Assembly: GCF_023151555.2 (NCBI RefSeq)
Contig: NZ_CP100425.1
Coordinates: 1,302,001-1,366,000 of the forward strand
Reading direction: 5' to 3'
Length of the DNA: 64,000 bases
Source of the DNA: Photobacterium sp. CCB-ST2H9
Lineage (GTDB): Bacteria; Pseudomonadota; Gammaproteobacteria; Enterobacterales; Vibrionaceae
Under the pieces are notes generated by a model, which saw only the letters and a list, made by a program, of their open reading frames with translations, was not told the origin of the DNA and did no database searches. The stretch's first letter is position 1, and each line of letters starts with the position of its first letter. This document shows, piece by piece, positions 18,201 through 27,200 of this stretch. The translations under genes and the position numbers were made by a program.

Positions 18201-21200
18201 CCTGGACAACGCTTCTGCGGAACTGAAAGCGAAGTTATCGGAGCTGAATCATCAGCAGGGACGGATCAGCGGCCTGATTCAGGAACTGAATACGCTTGAA
18301 GGCCAGATTGCGGCCACGAATAACGCCAACCATGACCTGGGGATCAGCATCGAGGATGCGAACCATCGGTTATCCGGCTTGCAGAACGAAGTGAAAACTG
18401 AGCTGGTACGTCATGCGAAACTGCAGGAAAAGATCGATGCGTTAGAAAGTGAAATAGCAACACATGAAGCCCGTTTAAAAGGCCAGAATGCGGCGGAAGT
18501 TGAAGCCGCGAAGAAAGCGGTCACGGATGCAGACAAGACATTCACTGAGGCCGGCAGCCACAAAGCGCAAACTGCAGCAGCCGTACAGGCACTTGTGAAA
18601 GCCAGTGTGCTCACCACGCTTCATCCGGAATGGAAAGCCGATTACACAACCACGGGCGGCAAAATTCATGCGTCGGTTCAGAGTGATGCTGCTGGAAATT
18701 CCGCGCTGTCTCTGATTTCAGGTCACCGAAATACCCTGGACAGTGAAAAGACCTCGCTGCAGAAGCAGTATCAGGCAGCGTTAAACAGCCAGGATGCAGC
18801 AAAAGCTACACAGACGAAAGATAAGCTGAATCAGGTCATTTCTGCGATTGAATTTCTGGATAAGCTATCGGCAGATATTCAGGCAGATCTGACCGCCCGT
18901 TCAGGGGTACAGCATGCAGAACTTGCAGTGAAGGCAGCGAAGCAAACCCTGTCCGAAGCGATCAAGAAACAAAACGAGACCAATGCTGCGATAAATAGCA
19001 ATCCGAAGGTACCGGCCGACAACACCGGGACGGCACCTTCTCTGCCGCAAACGCCGACCGATGATGTTGTACTCCCGCCAGCGGGCAACAGTACCACTGA
19101 AACACTCGATAAAATTGATGCGCTGAAGTCGAAGCTCCAGATCTTAACGGCGGAGATTGATGCACAGAAATCAAAAGTTGAGCTGGCGGCAGTGTCTCTG
19201 GCACAACGTGAGAAAGAATACGCTGTTGCCCGGGAGGCCTATAACAAAGCTCAGGCTGAACGTCAGGCGGCGATTAACGCAGCGAAAAAAGCAGTTGGAG
19301 GCGCTCAGAAAGTCCGGGATACCGCATGGGCAGAATATCAGGCTGCCATCAAGCACCGGGATGCGAGCCTCGCCAGCCAGAATCAGAAACAACTCGCCTT
19401 TAACACGGCGAAAGCGAACTATGACAAAGCGCTTGCTGCGAAAAACTCAGCGCAATCTGCCGCGAACAGTGCCAATAGTGCGCTAACTTCTGCGAACACA
19501 AATCTTTCAGGAAAGCAGTCTGCATTGAATAAAGCGCAGTCTGATTTTAACTATCACCATGGTGAATGGTCGAAAGCAGATACGCATTATCAAAATACGG
19601 TGAAAAACCGTGATGCAGCCTCGCGTGAGCGGGAAGCTGCCCGGAAAGATTATGAACGCGCGGCTGCGGATTACACCGCCTACAGTAAGCGCAGCTGGTA
19701 TACCGAAGAAAACCCGAGCGGTAAAACCAGCGCCGGACTGAACAGTCGCCGGGCGACACGCGATGCAAAATTGCGAACCTATCAGAGCAAAATCAACTCA
19801 CATAATTCCTGGGTTGATCAAGCCAACAAAGCCTACAGTGCCCGTCAAGCGAAGTGGGATACCCGGGCCGGGTATCTGAACACGCTGAATGCAGCGAAGA
19901 ATAACTTCAGTACTGCGACCACACAGAAAAATACTGCACAGGCCAATGCAGACAAAGCGAATGCGGCACTGGCCAATGCGTCAAAAGCACTTGATGCAGC
20001 AAAAACGCCGTTTGATAACGCCACAACGGCCCTGAATACGGCTAAAAGTACGCTTTCTGCAGCCAATACACGTTACAGCAAGGCAACTCAGACATGGAAA
20101 GCTGCTGAGGCCACGTTAACCGCGAGAAAGAAAACGCTTGAGGAAAAGATTGCAACGCCACAAGAGCAGGTCGACCTCGCGCAGGCTGCCTATGATTCAG
20201 CGATCGCAGAAAAAGCCGCTGCGACTCAGGCGCTGAAAACTGCCACAGCGTTACGTGAACAGCTTGCCGCACAGCGGACGAAGCTTGTCAGTGAGCAGGC
20301 GAAGGCGCAAGCCGGGTTTGATTCGATTCTGAGCAGTTATCAGAAGGGGCTCAGCGAACAGACGGCTGCGGAGAAAAAGCTCAATGAGGCTGAGGCGAAT
20401 AAACGAAACAGAGTCTCTGAGTTAACCGTAGCTCAGAACAATCTGGCGAGTATCAACCAGGATCTGAAAGCGGCCGAAGGCCGGTATAACAAAGCCGTTC
20501 CGGAAGTCAATGCCGCGAAATCACGACTGGACAGTGCACGTCAGCATTTAAGCAATACTGATGCGGCCTACAAAAAAGCGGTTGCCGGACGTCATACCAA
20601 TGAAGAAGGTCACTCATGGGGAACCTCTCTCTCGGAAATTAACAGCAAACGAGCGGCACGGGACAGTGCAGCCACTGCGGTCAAAGCCAGAGAAAATGAG
20701 TATAACGCCTGGGTCTCTCAGCGAAATGCGGCGTCGAATGACATCAGTCAGCTAAAAGTGGCAAAAGCGACAGCAGCCACTGCGATTGATACCGCGACTA
20801 AGAATTATAATGCTGTACTCGTGACTGTGAGCACTGCGCGCGATGCGCTGAACAAAGTCTCAAGTCAGTTTGAAGGGATTTCGGCGCAATATCATGCCGC
20901 GAAATCGAAACTCGATAGTGCGACTCAGTCTTACCAGCAGGCCGAAGCACAGTTTGCTCAGGCTGGCGTGCAAATTGAGGAAGCGCAGACGCGGCTGGCT
21001 GGGGCAGAAAATGCGATTGCCTCTGCCAAGCAAACGCTTGAGTTACTGTCATCCAATGCCGCCGGCGATGCGACGGTCGTTCAGTATGAAAAAGAAACGC
21101 GTTTAGCGCTGCACGCTGCGCAGAAAGAACATACAGATGCAGTCAGCAAGCTGAATCAATTACAGACGGAAAGGGACAAAGCACTTGAGGAACAATCAGC

Positions 21201-24200
21201 GTTGCTGAAAACCCTCTCTGATGGCGGGAAGAACAGTGATTCGCTGATTCATGCAACGGTCGACAGCCTGGACAGTGCGAATGCAGTGAAAGCGCAGGCT
21301 GAACGGGACATGCTGGTGAACCAGCAGAAAGTGACTGATCTCAAAGGTCAGCTTGCGGCGCTGGGGGATCGGATCGAGCAGCAACGCAACGCATTAGAAA
21401 AGCAAAAACGTAACTATGATGAGAAACTGTCTGCCCATCAGCAAAGTCGCGATAAGGCCGAGCAGATTGCCAGTGATCTGAATGCAAAAAACAACCAGCG
21501 GTTCACCACAGAGCTGGAGATTATTTCCTGGGAAGAAGCGAAACGGACCGGGGCTGAAACGATCCGCGCTTCAGAGCTGAACCTGAATAGCAAAACGCAG
21601 GCTCAGTCCGGTGCATCACACGCCTATCACAGTGCGAACAGCGTCCTGAGCAGCAATCAGGCCGTGTTCAAACAGCGTCAGGCGGATCGGGATGCAACCC
21701 GGAAAGCACTGGCGAATGCGGAAGCTGAACTGAAAAAAGCGCAGACCCATAAATCGAATACAGCGACGGCAGTGAAAACGTTCCGTTCCTGGGGCGATGC
21801 GGTTTGGGTGGTAGAAGAAAACTTCCGCGATATGGATGCGATTTATCAGCATCGCTTAAACAACAAATACAGAAAGCTCTCCGAAGAACAGGGCGGTGGC
21901 AGCGTCGGTTATACGCAGGCTCAGATTGACGCTGCGTTCAGAGACCGCAAGGCCGCAGCTGACCTGATGAACGGCTTTAAGCAGCAGTTTACGTCAAATT
22001 CAGGGGCGATTTACAAAGGACCGGACAGTAAAGCGCTCTCTGATACCGCGGTGAAGCAGCAGAGCTATTACCAGAGTCAGGTGAAGTCTCTGGCAGATAA
22101 GTTCTACGCCCAGTACAAGCACTCTCTGACGGCAAAAAACACCAATGAAGAAGGGGTTTCTTCCAACGCCTATACACAGGCGCAAATCAATGCATTTAAA
22201 GCCGAATCTGATCGCGCTGCACGCGGGCTGAAGTATGTCTCTGACGTTCGTACCAAACTGAATGATGATATTGCTGCCCGGACCCGAGTGGAAAAAGCGC
22301 AGAGTGAAGTCAACCGGCTGAAAGGAAACCTGACGACCACAGAAAGTGCGCTGGCCGCAGCAACCACCAAAGTTGATCAGGCACAAGCCGATGTGAATGC
22401 CGCATCCAGCGCGTTGAATTCAGCAAATCAAGCGTTGACGGCAGCGAAGCAGAAAGTGGCCGATGCCCATCAGACAATGGATCAGGCCGAAATCCATCTC
22501 GCAAAAGCCCGGGAAAAAATGGATGGGGTTGAGAACGCCATCGTCACGATTCGCCAGCTGCTGGATGTTGCCAAATCTGATGAAGCGAAAGCGCTGGCTG
22601 CTGTCGTTGCTGCCCGAAAAGAACTAAACGTTGCACAAGGTGATCTGAACACAGCCAAAGGTGAGCTGAATACCACCGTCAGTTATCTGAACAAGGTGTA
22701 TACCGACCTGGATGCTGCAACGACGCTGCATCGTAAAGTGAGTGCTTACCTGGAGCGCGCGACAACCTATAAAGACCGGGCCGGAGCGACACTTTCCGAA
22801 GCCCAGCAACTGGTTTATCTGTCGAAACAGGCTGTGGCCCGGGAGATCAATGCGGGAACGGTCAGCCATGATACGGACTACCGGTACGACGCGCGCGGGC
22901 AGCTGATTTCTGAACTGTCTGCAACTGTCAGTTATGCCGATGTGACGGCTGACGGCAAAGTGATTCAGCATATCGGGCGGCTTGAAACCCAGTATCAGTA
23001 TGACAGTCTGGGCAATGTGATTGCCAGCACCACGGCTGCCGGAACCAGCATGGCCAATAGTAAGCGTTTTGTATTCAACGTCATGGGGAATCAGACGCAG
23101 GCGAAAGGTCTGGCGGGCAATGCGGTGATTTACAACGAACAGAACCTGGCATCAGTCAACATCAATGCTGAAAACGGTCGCCGGGATAAAGTCTACGACC
23201 AGTTAGGTCAGTTGCGTTTTGATGTCGATGAGCTGGGCTTTGTGACGGAATACCGCTACGACAGCTACGGCCAGAAAACAGCCCAGATCCGATACAGTAA
23301 CGCATTCAGTGCGAAACGTCCTGAGGGCTCGGCCATTGCATTGTCTGAGCTGGAGAAGTTTGTTGCCGGTGGCGGCACCAGCCGTGCCATCAGCTGGAAC
23401 TACGATCAGCGCGGACAGGAAATTTCAGCGACACAAAGCAGCAGCGTGAACAGCGATACTATTCGGGATGACGTGGTTTATAACGCATTCGGCGAAAAAG
23501 TTTCCACCACGCGCAGTGCGAAAAACGTATCAGTCACAACCGGACAGCACCTGTACTCGTTAACGGGTCAGCTGCAGGCGACCCGGAATGCTGAAGGGTA
23601 TGTCACTGCTTATGGCTATAACGGCCTGGGGCAACTGGTTGAACAACGTGAATTCACCAACCGCTATACCGGTGAGTGGAGCCTGAAGGCGCTTGAAGCT
23701 TGGCAGAAACAGCAGGGAAATGCACAACGGTTTGAGAGCTACGGCTATGATCACCGCGGGAACCGGACGCAGACCACGCGGCATCATGTGGTTTACCACG
23801 CCCATAACGGTAATACAGTTACTGAGAAAACCGGCAATCTGATCACAACGACGTACCACGATTATGCCGGCCGGATGTATATGACGGTGCAGGAGGCAAA
23901 TTCGGTTGATGCGGCTAATCATGCGACTGCGGCCAACCGTGTGCTGCATGAGTTTGATGCATTGGGCCGTCTGGTCACGACCTGGGGCAAGAAACGGGAC
24001 TACGTGGTTTCAAGTGTGGCGCTTGCCGTAGCCGGCGGCAGTCAGCCTGAACGTCTGTCAGCGCATCAGCGGACCGATTATCTCTACGACGCCCAGGGAA
24101 ATCAGGTCAGCACGATGACCGAGGGTCGCTCGACGTTCCAGTATTTCAATCAGCAAGGCCAGCTCACCGGCCGGAAAGATGCGGAGGGGAACTACACCCA

Positions 24201-27200
24201 GATCCAGACCGATGCGATGAACCGTGTCGTTCAGGAAACGGTGAAGGTCTCCTCGACGGGAGGGCTCAGTTACAGTTTCGATAAAGTGACCCGTTTCAGT
24301 TATGACAAAACCGGACGTCAGACGGCGACAACCGTGAACGCCTCATCCGGCAATATTACTGAAACGGCACGGTATAACGCCTTTGGTGAAGTGACTGAAA
24401 AACGCCTCAATAACGAGGTGCAGGAAAGTTATCAATATGATGGCTTCGGTCAGGTCACCGCGGCAGAGCGCAAAGGTATCAAGACCAATTATCAATATAA
24501 CTGGCTGGGGAAAGTCACTCGTGAAACGACCGGCGGCAGCCGGGTGGTAGTTCGCGATTACGACAAAATGGGCAACCTGACCAGTGAGAAAGGCGTGAGC
24601 TTTGACGGCAAGTCTCCGGTCACAACGCAGGTGCTGGATCGCTTCGGAAACGTGCTGACCCGCAATGTGAATGGCAGTGTTTATCAGTTCAAATACAACC
24701 AGAACAATCAGGTGATTGAACAGACGGGACCTGAAACTGATGTTCTGGATACCAAGGGAACGCTCACGAAGCGCAAGCCTGTTTCCAAGATTTACTACGA
24801 CCTGAACGGAAACCGGATTGCCGTTCAGGATGCGAACGGAAAATGGCAGAAGAGCACCTATGATCTGGCTGGGCAGAAGCTCTCAGACATCAATGGTGCC
24901 GGCGGGGTGACGCACTATTATCACGATGCCCGTGGTGACATGGTTGGCCGGATCAACACGCTGGGCCAGGGTGAAATGTTTACCTACAACAATAATGGCC
25001 AGTTGCTGACCCGTGCCAAACTCCGGCTGGATGATAAGTTTGCTGAAGTATATGCCAGATATTCCTATGACCAGCTCGGGCAGCGGTACAGCGAAGAATG
25101 GGTGGGCGAAACCGGGTATACCCAGTGGACACGTTTCGATCAGGCCGGTCGTGTGCTGGAAACCAAAGGCGGCGGCCAGCATCAGAAATTTACCTATGAT
25201 GCATTCGGTAACAAGACCAGCGAAGCTTGGCTGGCAGGCGGTAGTGAAAAAGCCAGAAAGAGTGCGACGTTCTCGAAAACCGGACGCTTGCTCACCGAGA
25301 CTTTGCTCGACGGCAGTGTGATCAGTTACAGCTACGATGCTCTCGGTCAGGTGACACGCAAGACCGGCGGCGGTATGGATATCCGCTTTGAGTATTTCAC
25401 CAACGGTTTGCTGAAAAAGCAGGTTTCCGGCACGAAGAGTGAAACCTATGTCTACGACGTAAATGGTAAAGAAACACAGCGAACCCTGACGGACGGCGAT
25501 CAGCAGCTCGTGACGGTCAGTCAGTGGGACAGTCATGGCAGACTGGCGTCGATTGGGACAACGACAGCCAAAGGTTTTGGGAAGACACTTGAAAACTCAA
25601 GTGTGACTTATCAGTACGATGCTGTGGGTAACCGCCGGAAAGTGGTCAGCAAGCGGGGCACTGTGTCCGAAACCCGCTGGTATCAATACGACGGTGATAA
25701 CCGCATGGTGGCGTCGCATCAGAATGCTGCCGAGACCCAGAGTTTTGCAGGGAAAGCCGGAAGCCGTCAGATTCAATACAATGCCGCAGGCCAGAAAGAA
25801 AAAGAGATTGTCTGGACGTCGGTCACGCGTGATGGCAAGAAAGCTGTCGTCAAGCAGGAAACCCTGTTTGGTTATGATGTGAATGGCCATATACAGAATA
25901 TTCAGTCTTATGAATACAACGGTACGGCACGTTATCAGACCCGGTTCCTGACACAGACCAATTCGCGGACCGGACATGCGCTGGAGCAAAATGAGCTGTC
26001 GACCCGTTATGAACATACGAATGGTTTGATTCGCGCTGGTTCGGGTAAAACGGACCAGACCAAAACCACCTATGTGTACAGCGATGGACAGCTCAAGCAG
26101 CAGGATGTGGTGACGAACGGAACCGCAACACAAAGCTTGGCGTTCACGTACCATTTCTCGGGCCAGCTCGCGAAGCAACAGACCAATATGATTCGGGAAG
26201 GATTTACTGAAACGCACGTCTATGACTATCGCGGAAAAGAGAGCTTCCAGAAGATAAAAATGACTGCGAGCCGGGATCAGAAAGGCTACAAAACTGGGGT
26301 CACCGATTTCCGCTACAACTCGGCGGGTCATCTGACTCAGATCAGCAGTACCAAGGATGCAAGCGAAAGGAAGATGCTGACTGGTTTTAATGGCCAGATC
26401 GCATTACAGCTGGAAGGCGGCAAACTCAGTGCTGAACTGGCGGTGGCCGGGAATGCACTGGCACGACTGACCGACAGCAAACTGGATGCGGATTTACTGA
26501 GCGACAGTGCGGCCGCCACCGGTGCCCAGCCCGGCGCATACATCGTCAGAGGCAGTGATACCCTACAGCGCATTTCGCAGGCTGTTTATGGCGACAGCCG
26601 ATACTGGTACCTGATTGCGGATGCTAATGGTCTGTCACCAAGCGACAAGCTGGTGGAAGGGAAATCCCTGGTGATTCCGAATCAGCATACGCAGACGTTT
26701 AACGGGGCAGAAAGCTTCAAACCATACAACGAAAGTGAAGTGCTGGGGAACGTCAATCCGGATCCGATTGCACCGCCGCCACCGAAGAAAAGCTGTAACC
26801 CGATTGCGATGATCGTGATGGTGGTGATTGCAGTTGTGGTGACGATTTATACCGCGGGTGCAGCAGCCGGTGTAATTGGTTCGATGATGAGTGCGGCGGG
26901 TACTGGTGTAGCTGGTGCGGCCACGGTCGGGGCTGCAGGGTTAGGTGTTCTGGGCGGCGCGACCGTTGCCGGCTCTGTCACCGCTGGTTTGGCTGCAGCT
27001 GCAATTGGCGGGGCTGTTGGGTCTGCCGCTTCTCAGCTGGTTGGTAAAGCCATGGGGGTTGTCGATGACTTCTCCTGGAGCCAGGTTGCGTTAGGCGGAC
27101 TGGCTGCTGCTGCGACAGCGGGGGTTGGACAGTATCTTTCTGGTGGTACAAATGCAGCCAATGGTGCGGCGAATGCAGGGACTGCCAGCTCGACTACAAA

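Noticed and set aside
24883..25536. 217-codon leftward frame inside the Rhs gene
   Set aside because: Same shadow effect; the plus-strand YD repeats explain the codon pattern.
25597..26331. 244-codon leftward frame opposite the end of the YD repeats
   Set aside because: Opposite-strand shadow with no start signal or recognisable domain.
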